Origin: Nitrospiria bacterium
GTDB taxonomy: Bacteria > Nitrospirota > UBA9217
Length of the DNA: 64,000 nt
Assembly: GCA_919901555.1 (NCBI GenBank)
Contig: CAKKPG010000018.1
Span: 1 to 64,000, forward strand
Direction of reading: 5' to 3'
Shown here: positions 51,208-58,758 of the stretch, one piece after another
Layout of the letters: each line of letters starts with the position of its first letter
Numbering within the stretch: position 1 is the first letter of the stretch
Program-made: the position numbers and the translations under genes
The notes under the pieces: model-generated
Told to the model about the DNA's origin: nothing
The model's database searches: none
Seen by the model: the letters and a program-made list of their open reading frames with translations, nothing else

Positions 51208-51248
51208 TCACCAGGAGAACTGCCGCAAGCTCTCCGGGATAGACCCTC

Positions 51249-52232
51249 ATGATTACAACACTTCAGGACGTCTTAAAAGAGTACCATTCCGATATGGAAC
51301 GCATGGAGCGCAGGATCCATGAGAGCCTGGGCACCGACGTTCCGCTCATTCAGCAGGTCAGCAAATACATCCTCGGCGCAGGCGGCAAGCGCTTCCGTCC
51401 CATGCTCCATCTGCTTTCCGCGCGGCTCTGCGGGTGCCGGGAACACAATGCCGAATATCTCCTGGGGAGCGTCGTGGAATACATCCACACGGCCTCGCTC
51501 CTGCACGACGACGTGGTTGACGATGCGAAGCTCCGGCGCGGCCGGTCCTCGGCGAACTCCATCTGGGGGAACCAGGCGAGCATCCTCGTCGGCGACTACC
51601 TCTACTCCAAGGCCCTCTACCACGCCGTGCGGCTCCAGAACCAGCGCATCATGGACGTCCTCTCGGAGACCACGACCACCATGTCCGAAGGAGAGGTCCT
51701 CCAGCTCATGCAGATCCAGAACGCGGACATCACCGAGGCGGACTACTTCCGGCTCGTGGAGTGCAAGACCGGCGTGCTCATCGCCGCCGCATGCAGGCTC
51801 GGCGCCATCATCAGCAAAGCGCCGCTCTCGCAGGAGGACGCGGTAACCGCCTACGGCAAGAAGCTGGGCCTCGCGTTCCAGATCACCGACGACACCCTCG
51901 ACTACGCCGCCGACCAGAAGCGGCTCGGTAAGGTCCTGGGCAAGGACCTGGAAGAGGGCAAGGTCACCCTCCCCCTCATCTATCTCATACGCAGGGCGGA
52001 CCCCGGCGAACAGGACCACATCAGGAACATTCTCCAGGCCGATTCCGTCAGCGAGGCGGACCTCACCTATACGCTGGGGCTGATGACCAGGCACGGGGCC
52101 GTGGACGATGCGCTCCGCCTGGCGCAGTCCCTCTCCGACGAGGCCAAGGCGTCCCTTTCCGTCTTTCCTGACTCGTTGCCGCGCCAGGCGCTTGCGGCAC
52201 TCGCGGATTATGTGGTCCAGCGGGAGATGTAA
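51249..52232 (+). CDS. ispB: Polyprenyl diphosphate synthase
   Basis: Trans-prenyltransferase making the long side chain of respiratory quinones. 327 residues. First aspartate motif LLHDDVVDDAKLRRG, second ITDDTLDY, and GGKRFRPML at the substrate site. Chain length cannot be read with certainty. Its last base overlaps the next ATG (TAATG). Confidence 0.92.
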   Translation: MITTLQDVLKEYHSDMERMERRIHESLGTDVPLIQQVSKYILGAGGKRFRPMLHLLSARLCGCREHNAEYLLGSVVEYIHTASLLHDDVVDDAKLRRGRSSANSIWGNQASILVGDYLYSKALYHAVRLQNQRIMDVLSETTTTMSEGEVLQLMQIQNADITEADYFRLVECKTGVLIAAACRLGAIISKAPLSQEDAVTAYGKKLGLAFQITDDTLDYAADQKRLGKVLGKDLEEGKVTLPLIYLIRRADPGEQDHIRNILQADSVSEADLTYTLGLMTRHGAVDDALRLAQSLSDEAKASLSVFPDSLPRQALAALADYVVQREM

Positions 52233-52741
52233 TGCACGCCCTCGTGAAGCTTGCGAAAGACGCCGTGGAACTCTACGTGCGGGAAGGCAAGGCCCTCGCC
52301 GTGCGGGAAGATGCGCTGGGTCCCGAGTTCCGTGAGCGTGCAGCCGTGTTCGTCTGTCTCAAGATCAGGGGGGTGCTCAGGGGCTGCATCGGGACCTTCC
52401 AGCCGTCAGAACCGACCATCGCCCAGGAAACCGTGCGCAACGCCATCAGCGCCGCCACCTGCGACCCCCGCTTCATGTGCATCCGGCCCGAGGAGCTGGA
52501 CAGCATCGAGTACACCGTGGATGTGCTCACGCCGCCCGAACCGGTCAGGGATGCCGGCGAACTGGACCCGCGGCGCTACGGCGTCCTTGTTCAGTCAGGC
52601 GCACGGCGGGGACTGCTCCTGCCGGACCTCGAAGGCGTGGACACGGTGGATGAGCAGATCGGCATCTCCATGCAAAAGGCGGGCATCCCGTCAGGTGCTC
52701 CCGTCAGCTTATTTAGGTTCGAGGTGAGGCGCTATACATGA
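52232..52741 (+). CDS. AMMECR1 domain protein (AmmeMemoRadiSam system A-like)
   Basis: 169 residues of the AMMECR1 family, with the signature LRGCIGTFQP and SPRF-like DPRFMCIRPEEL. In many bacteria this domain is encoded with a MEMO protein and a radical SAM enzyme; neither is adjacent here. Biochemical role unresolved. It overlaps genes on both sides (TAATG before, ATGA after). Confidence 0.87.
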   Translation: MHALVKLAKDAVELYVREGKALAVREDALGPEFRERAAVFVCLKIRGVLRGCIGTFQPSEPTIAQETVRNAISAATCDPRFMCIRPEELDSIEYTVDVLTPPEPVRDAGELDPRRYGVLVQSGARRGLLLPDLEGVDTVDEQIGISMQKAGIPSGAPVSLFRFEVRRYT

Positions 52742-53121
52742 AGAAACGGAAGAAGGATCCCGAGAAGACCGTGGTAAGGAGGGTGAACGTGGACAGAATG
52801 GATCGTGGCGGTGGTGGTGATGATGACGCGGCGCAGAAGGCCAAGCTCATATTTCTTTCCCTCGCCGCCCTCGTGGTGGTCCTCCTTCTGACCAGTTTCA
52901 TCTATGCCGGCAAGGCGCGGTCCGCGCGAAACGCCGCGCTCCAGGAGCTCGAGGCGTGCAAGCAGGACAATGCCAAGCTCACCCAGTGGCTCGAGGAGAG
53001 GACCCACGAAGTCGAGAAGCTCAAGAAGCAGGGCCAGAAAAAACCCCAGGCCAAGGCAAAAACGCCGGCGAAGAAGAAGACCTCTTCGAAAAAGACCTCC
53101 AGGACCGTCAAAAACAGATAA
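52738..53121 (+). CDS. Small single-pass membrane protein with Lys/Ala-rich tail
   Basis: 127 residues. Basic N terminus, one membrane helix at about residues 37-57 (LIFLSLAALVVVLLLTSFIY), a short coiled coil (LQELEACKQDNAKLTQWLEE), and a repetitive tail (KKPQAKAKTPAKKKTSSKK) like histone H1 or AlgP tails. It is coupled to the AMMECR1 gene by a four-base overlap. Function unknown. The tail could bind nucleic acid or cell-wall polyanions. Confidence 0.65.
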   Translation: MKKRKKDPEKTVVRRVNVDRMDRGGGGDDDAAQKAKLIFLSLAALVVVLLLTSFIYAGKARSARNAALQELEACKQDNAKLTQWLEERTHEVEKLKKQGQKKPQAKAKTPAKKKTSSKKTSRTVKNR

Positions 53122-53214
53122 TAAATCGGATGCAGAGCAGAGCACGGGCACGAAGGAGTGATGCCCCGATGGCGTTGCATCGAGGTTGAGACAACGAGAA
53201 GAAAGGAGGCTTTC

Positions 53215-53691
53215 ATGGATAGCCGTCAGCGTGTTTCTTCATATGAATACAAAAATGTTTTCCTTGCCATCGTCATCCGGCAGGCCCCGGAGCTGGGGTC
53301 TGATGCGTTTTTTTTCTGTTCCGGCATCAACCTTTCACGGTTCGTACCGCTCGCCCGGCAGAGCTTCGGCATCTGCTCCAACCCCGCATTCAAGGGCCTC
53401 CAGCTGCTGAGGGCCGATGTTTCGGCCTTCGTCCGGGAAAAGGGCGTAACACCCCGAAGCGGCGGCGAAAAATCCTGCGGCGATACCTCTCCCCGCGAAG
53501 ACGGCTGGTACCGCGAAAGCATGGTCCTGGAGAACGTCTCCAAGGGTTTTCTTCAGGAGCTGCTGCGGTTCAGCGTCACCAGCCTGCTCCAGAGAGTGCT
53601 CCCGGTCTGCAGGCCCGGGCTCAAGCTTCCTGCATTTTTTCCTGATCCCGGGAAGCTCCAAGCGTATCTTGAAACGCTTGGCCGGACGTAA
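53215..53691 (+). CDS. Protein of unknown function
   Basis: 158 residues from the ATG at 53215, chosen for its AAAGGAGG site. Soluble, with several scattered cysteines (FFCSGINLSRF, GICSNPAF). No signal peptide and no family recognised. It lies 19 bases before the deacetylase-like gene and probably shares its transcript. Confidence 0.6.
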   Translation: MDSRQRVSSYEYKNVFLAIVIRQAPELGSDAFFFCSGINLSRFVPLARQSFGICSNPAFKGLQLLRADVSAFVREKGVTPRSGGEKSCGDTSPREDGWYRESMVLENVSKGFLQELLRFSVTSLLQRVLPVCRPGLKLPAFFPDPGKLQAYLETLGRT

Positions 53692-53709
53692 GGAAAATAG
53701 GAGCACTGA

Positions 53710-54756
53710 ATGTCGGGAATCGCTCTCATCAAAGACGACCGGTACCTGGAGCACAACGCCGGCGAAGGCCACCCGGAGAGTCCGAACCGGCTGCGGGTGA
53801 TCTACGACCTCGTCGAGAAAGAATTCTCCCATCTGCCCCTCATACCGCCCCGCCTTGCCACGGAAGATGAGCTTGCCCTGATCCACGACCCCTTTTACAT
53901 CCGGACAATCGCGAACACCGAGGGCAGGCCCCACGCCCAGCTCGATGCCGATACGGGTCTCTCGGCCCGTTCCTATGAGATTGCCCGCCTCGCTGCCGGA
54001 GGGCTTCTTGAGGCAGTGGACACACTGCTTCAAACTCCAAACTCTAAACTCCAAACTCTAAACTCTATTTTTGCTTTCGTCCGCCCCCCCGGCCACCACG
54101 CGGAACCTCAGAAAGGAATGGGCTTCTGTCTCTTCAACAACGTGGCCATTGCAGCGGAATACGCGAAGAAGAAGCACGGCCTCAAGAGAGTCCTTATCGT
54201 CGACTGGGACCTTCACCACGGCAACGGCACCCAGCGGGCGTTCTATGAAGACCCCGGCGTCCTGTTCTTTTCCTCCCACCAGTACCCCTACTACCCCGGA
54301 ACGGGCGGTTTCGACGAAGCGGGAAGCGGCAAAGGAGAAGGGTTCACGGTGAACGCACCCTTTCCTGCCGGGTTCGGCGACGCAGAATACCTCGCCGTAT
54401 ACGAGAAAGTGCTGAAACCCGTTGCCCTGGAATTCAAACCTGAACTGGTCCTCGTCTCCGCCGGCTTCGACCCCTTCATCAAGGACCCCCTCGGCGGCAT
54501 GCACGTGACCGCGGCCGGCTTCGGCGCCCTCGCCGCCCTGGTCCGGCAGATCGCGGAATCCACCTGTTCAGGAAAAGTCCTTCTCACTCTCGAAGGCGGC
54601 TACAACCCGGAAGGTCAGCGGGACGGCGTCAGGGCCGTGTTGAATGCCTTCACGAAACCCCACGAGCCAATAGGCGCCTCCGGCGCGCCCGCAGCCGAAG
54701 GGGTCATCCGGAACATCATCTCCCATCAGAAAAAATACTGGAAGAGCTTGAGATAG
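53710..54756 (+). CDS. Histone deacetylase family protein (AcuC/amidohydrolase-like)
   Basis: Zinc-dependent deacetylase superfamily. 348 residues. GEGHPESPNRL, the active-site His pair in RPPGHHAE, zinc ligands in VDWDLHHGNGTQ and the Asp in SAGFDPFIKDPLGG are all present. Residues 108-119 (QTPNSKLQTLNS) are encoded by a run of CAAACTCTAA words in frame, just before the catalytic FVRPPGHH segment, an insertion most relatives should lack. Substrates of bacterial members range from acetoin enzymes to acetylpolyamines. No partner acetyltransferase is nearby. Confidence 0.88.
   Translation: MSGIALIKDDRYLEHNAGEGHPESPNRLRVIYDLVEKEFSHLPLIPPRLATEDELALIHDPFYIRTIANTEGRPHAQLDADTGLSARSYEIARLAAGGLLEAVDTLLQTPNSKLQTLNSIFAFVRPPGHHAEPQKGMGFCLFNNVAIAAEYAKKKHGLKRVLIVDWDLHHGNGTQRAFYEDPGVLFFSSHQYPYYPGTGGFDEAGSGKGEGFTVNAPFPAGFGDAEYLAVYEKVLKPVALEFKPELVLVSAGFDPFIKDPLGGMHVTAAGFGALAALVRQIAESTCSGKVLLTLEGGYNPEGQRDGVRAVLNAFTKPHEPIGASGAPAAEGVIRNIISHQKKYWKSLR
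54028..54067. repeat. In-frame run of CAAACTCTAA words inside the deacetylase gene
   Basis: CAAACTCCAAACTCTAAACT followed by CCAAACTCTAAACTC: about four copies of a 7-8 base word with no matching right arm. It is the only word-repeat run seen inside a coding region. Confidence 0.7.
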
Positions 54757-54791
54757 CAAAAAGCAGCGGGGATATTTTTGAAGAAGCAAGT

Positions 54792-55709
54792 TCAGAAATC
54801 CAGCGGGCTGGCCAATTCTTTAATGGTCTTACTCAGCACACAATGAGTATAGATCATCGTCGTGCGCACATCCGCATGACCGAGGAGCGTCTGGATGGTG
54901 CGGATGTCATAATTTGCCTGCAAAAGATGAGTGGCAAAACTGTGCCTGAACGTGTGCGACGTGACACGCTTCGTGAGTTTGGCCTTGCGCACCGCCTCGT
55001 AGAGCGGCGCCTGCACGTCCTTGTCGCTCAAATGAAACCGGCGCAGTTCCCTCGTTTCCGAGATAAAAGCCAAATTCTGCTGCGGGAAAAACCACTGCCA
55101 GATGAAATCTTTCGCGGCGTTCCGGTATTTCTTATCCAGCTGATCGTCGAGCAGCACGCCGGTATACCCGGTCTTCAGGTCCTCGTTATGGGCCTCCTTG
55201 ACCCGCTCGAGCTGCGCCAGTAATTCCTGCATGATCGACCGAGGGATCGGGACCGTGCGCGCCTTCTTCCCCTTTCCGTCCATGATTGTCAGCACTCCTT
55301 CGTCAAAATTGAAGTTCTGGACCCGCAGCTTCAGACACTCGAACAGCCGAAGCCCGCAGCCGTACAGGAGCTTCACGACCAGATCATACGGTTGCGTCAG
55401 GTGGCGCAAGACCGCATCAACCTCAATTCGCGTCAGGACCACGGGAATGTAGCTCGAACGTTTCGCGCGCGGGACGTCCTTGTGGTCGCCGAAATCCTTC
55501 TTGAGAATATGCCGGTACAGGAACAAGAGCGCATTGAACGCCTGGTTCTGCGTTGACGCGGAAACCTTGCACGTGACCGCGAGATGCGTGAGATACGACT
55601 TCACATCCGTTGTTGAAAGCGCATCCGGCGGTTTGTTCTTCAAATTGATCTGAAACTTTCGACACCAGTCGGCGTAGGCCTTGAGCGTCCTGTTTATCTG
55701 CCCCCTCAT
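54792..55709 (-). CDS. intI: Integron integrase (IntI-type tyrosine recombinase), catalytic part
   Basis: 305 residues from the ATG at 55709. Catalytic residues are all present: Arg121 (YGCGLRLFE), Lys146, His252 and Arg255 (HTFRHSFATHLL), His278 and Tyr287 (MIYTH). The IntI-specific extra domain is visible at residues 198-232 (IWQWFFPQQN...RRFHLSDKDVQ), which separates it from XerC/D. The first helix of the normal core domain is missing or altered because the frame is broken just upstream. Genes on the other side of its 5' end look like cassettes, as in an integron. Confidence 0.85.
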   Translation of the reverse strand: MRGQINRTLKAYADWCRKFQINLKNKPPDALSTTDVKSYLTHLAVTCKVSASTQNQAFNALLFLYRHILKKDFGDHKDVPRAKRSSYIPVVLTRIEVDAVLRHLTQPYDLVVKLLYGCGLRLFECLKLRVQNFNFDEGVLTIMDGKGKKARTVPIPRSIMQELLAQLERVKEAHNEDLKTGYTGVLLDDQLDKKYRNAAKDFIWQWFFPQQNLAFISETRELRRFHLSDKDVQAPLYEAVRKAKLTKRVTSHTFRHSFATHLLQANYDIRTIQTLLGHADVRTTMIYTHCVLSKTIKELASPLDF

Positions 55710-56073
55710 CCTTAGATGCCTGCTTCGCCTGTTGGATTCCGGTTGAGACAGGAACCGGGACCGGCAATGAAAGCGCCGCCCTCACCCTTTCAGCGTGAAC
55801 CACAGCCTGCTTTTTTCGCGTCTGAAGTGAAAAGAATAGGGACAGGGCATGCGCGGCATGGTACAGGCTTTTCCCGGACTTGCCTTTCGAGCGCATTTTT
55901 TCGATAAACAATCGCACCTGCTCGGACTTTGCATCCGGCGGAGGATACTTGACTCGGAAATCGAGGCAGTAGCAAAGCCATTTCCGGTAATCATCGCGCA
56001 AGGAGGATAGAACCGCTTTCTGTTCCAAAACCGCATTAAACTGCTTCAGAATGTCATCAGGAATAGGTTCCAT
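55710..56073 (-). pseudogene. Detached N-terminal extension of the integron integrase
   Basis: From the ATG at 56073 (GGAGGG upstream) the frame MEPIPDDILKQFNAVLEQK...DYRKWLCYCLDF...KYPPP matches the N-terminal extension of the long environmental integron integrases. After about 120 codons (TGIQQAKQASKDEG) the frame leaves the integrase and continues in a meaningless one. The catalytic part continues in the +1 frame. A run of five G at the junction could have gained one base; one G fewer would join the halves. No classic slippery heptamer is seen. Confidence 0.75.
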
Positions 56074-56178
56074 CGGTAGCCCTCCTTGAAAAGCTATTCC
56101 ATATCTGCATATTAATTTAATTTCGCGACTATTCCGTTTAATGAATATTAGTCTTTTGGTCAAAATATAATGAATTCA

Positions 56179-56185
56179 GTTGGAT
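56179..56185 (+). other. Putative attI core site
   Basis: GTTGGAT fits the integron core consensus GTTRRRY and lies about 105 bases from the integrase start codon, on the side where cassettes begin. Confidence 0.4.
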
Positions 56186-56209
56186 ACGTCAAGTTTTTTC
56201 TTAAATTTA

Positions 56210-56238
56210 TTGACCACGCCTTCAATCTATGCTACTGT
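56210..56238 (+). promoter_or_regulatory. Possible promoter of the cassette genes
   Basis: TTGACC (56210-56215), 17 bases, extended -10 TGCTACTGT with TACTGT at 56233-56238. Confidence 0.5.
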
Positions 56239-56278
56239 ATTTCGAACCGATAATATCTTGTTGGAAGGAGGATAATTA

Positions 56279-56701
56279 ATGAAAAAAGCCTTGCTGACGC
56301 TTCTTGTCTTGGCAGCCGCGATTCCTTCATTTGCGAAGGAAGTGATCATCTTCACGGGGGTTCCAGAGATAAAAATTAGTGAAGCTGGCACAAATCGCGT
56401 ACCGGAGAACCTGCTCGCCAAAGACAAGGCAATCAAATTCAAATGCACGATCACAAAAATTGATGACAAATATTACTGGACATCCAGGGAGAATGTTGAA
56501 TTAGTCCCTATCACCAGCGGTGCATTCATTACTTATTGGGCGGTCACCGGTTCCGGATATGTTCGAGTCGTTAGACCCGAAATGAAAGAAGAAGTAAGAA
56601 AAATAGGTGCAATGGCCGACGATCCCGAAGGAAGGTACGATTACGTTGAGCATCTGTTGTTGGGCCTAAAATCTGTCACCTATTATGGCAAAGCAAAATG
56701 A
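56279..56701 (+). CDS. Integron cassette 1: exported protein of unknown function
   Basis: 140 residues with a clear signal peptide (KKALLTLLVLAAAIPSFA-KE). The mature part is a small, mixed-charge domain with aromatic residues (YYWTSRENVELVP). No family recognised. Strong GGAAGGAGG site. The codons are visibly AT-richer than the genes on either side, as expected of a captured cassette, and an attC-like site follows directly. Confidence 0.65.
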   Translation: MKKALLTLLVLAAAIPSFAKEVIIFTGVPEIKISEAGTNRVPENLLAKDKAIKFKCTITKIDDKYYWTSRENVELVPITSGAFITYWAVTGSGYVRVVRPEMKEEVRKIGAMADDPEGRYDYVEHLLLGLKSVTYYGKAK

Positions 56702-56703
56702 TT

Positions 56704-56760
56704 GCCTCCCAACAATTCAGCCAGCCGACCGATTCGCAGCATGTGAGCTAATCGTTGAGC
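56704..56760 (+). other. Putative attC site 1
   Basis: Left core CTCCCAAC near 56706-56713 and right core GTTGAGC at 56754-56760, which fits GTTRRRY exactly. Between them AATTCAGCCAGCCGACC and GTGAGCTAATC can pair imperfectly with an extrahelical base, as attC sites do. About 57 bases, and the next ATG begins 10 bases later. Confidence 0.6.
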
Positions 56761-56770
56761 ATCGCAGATT

Positions 56771-57361
56771 ATGATTATAATAGGCCCTATAGAAAGCTTC
56801 TTCAAGAACCCAAAATCAGAACCATCTCCTGAAGGTGACGGTATACTTTTTCACCTTCGTCGCGATCTGGAGAAACTTTACGGCGACGAATCAGACAACA
56901 ACGGTGACCCTTCTATGCATACGATGTTGGCCATGATTGGGATGCTCGCCGGGATCGACTATTTGTCAAAGGTTTATTCTTCTGCTGGAAGCTCCAGAAA
57001 AAGATTTGTTGAAACGGTAGAGAACCTATGCAATATGAGTAATGACAATTCTGAGGTAATTTACCAGTTTAGATGCGCCCTCGTTCATTCTGTTGGACTG
57101 TCCACGGTTAGCGATAGTTACAAAAAAGGAACTAAATTCGACTTTGAGGTCACCGATGATAAGTCGGCTCCCCTTATACAAAAGCTGGCTGATGCCAGCA
57201 ATGAAGTGACATACCGAATTAACTACTGGGAGTTAAAGAAGGCTTTTCTAACGGTTATTAACGAGATAGAGAATATCGCCAGGGCGCCTGGCCATCCGAA
57301 AAATGGTCACGTGGTAAACAAGATAGGCTACATGCACTCAGAAAAACTTCTCAAAAGATAG
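56771..57361 (+). CDS. Integron cassette 2: possible HEPN-type protein
   Basis: 196 residues, no signal peptide. The central helix has YQFRCALVHSVGL, with Arg101 and His106 in an R-x4-H arrangement typical of HEPN ribonucleases and toxin-like proteins. This is a motif-level resemblance only. The gene is AT-richer than the chromosome around it. There is little room for a Shine-Dalgarno after the attC core, as is common in cassettes. A defence or toxin role would fit integron cargo. Confidence 0.6.
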   Translation: MIIIGPIESFFKNPKSEPSPEGDGILFHLRRDLEKLYGDESDNNGDPSMHTMLAMIGMLAGIDYLSKVYSSAGSSRKRFVETVENLCNMSNDNSEVIYQFRCALVHSVGLSTVSDSYKKGTKFDFEVTDDKSAPLIQKLADASNEVTYRINYWELKKAFLTVINEIENIARAPGHPKNGHVVNKIGYMHSEKLLKR

Positions 57362-57366
57362 AAATC

Positions 57367-57439
57367 GATCAACCTGCGGGTCGAGAACGACGCGCAGAAA
57401 ACGCGCGTCTCACCCGCGCGTTCTTACAATCGGTTGTTC
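57367..57439 (+). other. Putative, degenerate attC site 2
   Basis: GATCAAC (57367-57373) and GTTGTTC (57433-57439) are complementary at six of seven positions. Inner arms AGAACGACGCGC and GCGCGTTCT pair. The right core departs from GTTRRRY, and the spacing between outer and inner arms is longer than usual. Confidence 0.4.
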
Positions 57440-57528
57440 GGGCAGCGCAGAACGAAATCCGACACTTCACAAACCTGTTGCTCAATTGGCCGCGCCCCTC
57501 AGGCGTTCTCCCCTCCCTCATCCCTTCA

Positions 57529-57557
57529 TTGACTTCGCCGTATTTTCAATGTATTAT
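57529..57557 (+). promoter_or_regulatory. Promoter of pilC-pilB
   Basis: TTGACT (57529-57534), 17 bases, TATTAT (57552-57557), 10 bases before the pilC ATG. Confidence 0.65.
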
Positions 57558-57567
57558 GATACCCATT

Positions 57568-58758
57568 ATGCCTCTGTTCACCTACAAGGCGGTACGAGAG
57601 GACGGCAAATCGGTTGCCGATGAGGTCATGGCCGCGGACGCCGCGGAGCTTCGCCTGACCCTCGAAGCCAAGGGCTACCTTGTCCTGAATCTCCAGAAGA
57701 AAACAGCGGGCATCGGGGGCGGAAAGGGAAGCCCAAAGGACTTTCTGATCTTCAACCAGGAGTTCACCACCCTGATCAAGGCCGGCCTCCCCATCCTCCA
57801 GTCCCTGGAGATCCTTCATAAACGGACCGAGAAGCAGGGTTTCCGTGCGGCCCTCGCCGGCATCATCCAGGAGATCAAGGGCGGCGCGACCCTTTCCGAC
57901 GCCATGAGCATGTACCCCTCGTTTTATCCGCCGCTTTACACGGCAACGGTGCGGGCCGGCGAGAAGAGCGGCGCCCTCGTGGACGTGCTCAAGCGGTTCA
58001 TCGAATACCAGAAGAGGATGCTCGCCGTACGGCGCAAGCTCATCACGGCCCTCGCCTATCCTTCATTCCTCGTCATGGCCCTCATAGCCGTGCTGGTCCT
58101 CTTTTTCTTGTACATCATCCCCAACTTCACCCAGATGTACGGTGATCAGGCCGGGTCTCTTCCGTTCCTGACCACCCTCCTCATTACCTTTACCGATACG
58201 ATTACTTCATACGCGCCGCTCATCTTCAGCTCCCTTCTTGCGGCGGGGATCGGGACATACCTGTGGCAAAAGACGGACACCGGGAGAGAGGTCCTTGACC
58301 GGGTGAAACTGAAGATACCCCTGGTAAGAACGTTCCTCATCCAGTACCTCCTCTCGCAGCTCACCCGCACCCTCGCCACCGTCCTCCGGGGCGGCATCCC
58401 GCTGGTGCAGGCGCTGGACACCACCGCCGGAGTGATCGCCAACCGGGTGATCGCCCGGAAGCTCGTCGATGCGCGGAAGCACGTGACCGAAGGCGTCAGC
58501 CTCGCCGAGTCCTTCGAGCGCACCGGCATCGCACCGGACATGACGGTGAGAATGATCGAGGTGGGAGAGTCGTCGGGCGACCTGCCGCAGATGCTGGAGG
58601 ACATATCGGACTTTTATGAACAGGAAGTGGAGAACCGGCTTACCCTGCTCACCACCCTGATAGAACCGGTGCTCATGCTCTTCATGGGGCTCATGATCGC
58701 ATTCATTGTCGTGGCATTATATCTTCCTATATTCGAGATGGGGGCGAAACTCAAATGA
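57568..58758 (+). CDS. pilC: Type IV pilus / type II secretion inner-membrane platform protein
   Basis: 396 residues from the ATG at 57568. Two GspF domains and three membrane helices (about 160-190, 210-235, 365-390). Start PLFTYKAVREDGK, FNQEFTTLIKAGLPILQSLE and QLTRTLATVLRGGIPLVQAL are family signatures. It links the assembly ATPase to the pilin pool. Its stop overlaps pilB by four bases. Whether it serves a pilus or a secretion system is open, as no pilin, secretin or PilD gene is in view. Confidence 0.9.
   Translation: MPLFTYKAVREDGKSVADEVMAADAAELRLTLEAKGYLVLNLQKKTAGIGGGKGSPKDFLIFNQEFTTLIKAGLPILQSLEILHKRTEKQGFRAALAGIIQEIKGGATLSDAMSMYPSFYPPLYTATVRAGEKSGALVDVLKRFIEYQKRMLAVRRKLITALAYPSFLVMALIAVLVLFFLYIIPNFTQMYGDQAGSLPFLTTLLITFTDTITSYAPLIFSSLLAAGIGTYLWQKTDTGREVLDRVKLKIPLVRTFLIQYLLSQLTRTLATVLRGGIPLVQALDTTAGVIANRVIARKLVDARKHVTEGVSLAESFERTGIAPDMTVRMIEVGESSGDLPQMLEDISDFYEQEVENRLTLLTTLIEPVLMLFMGLMIAFIVVALYLPIFEMGAKLK

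Noticed and set aside
53128..53160. GCAGAGCAGAGCACGGGCACGA as another word-repeat module
   Set aside because: Only one short, imperfect run without a complementary arm; could be chance.
55690..55720. Programmed frameshifting in the integrase
   Set aside because: No slippery heptamer followed by a stem is visible; a simple indel in a G run is the simpler explanation.
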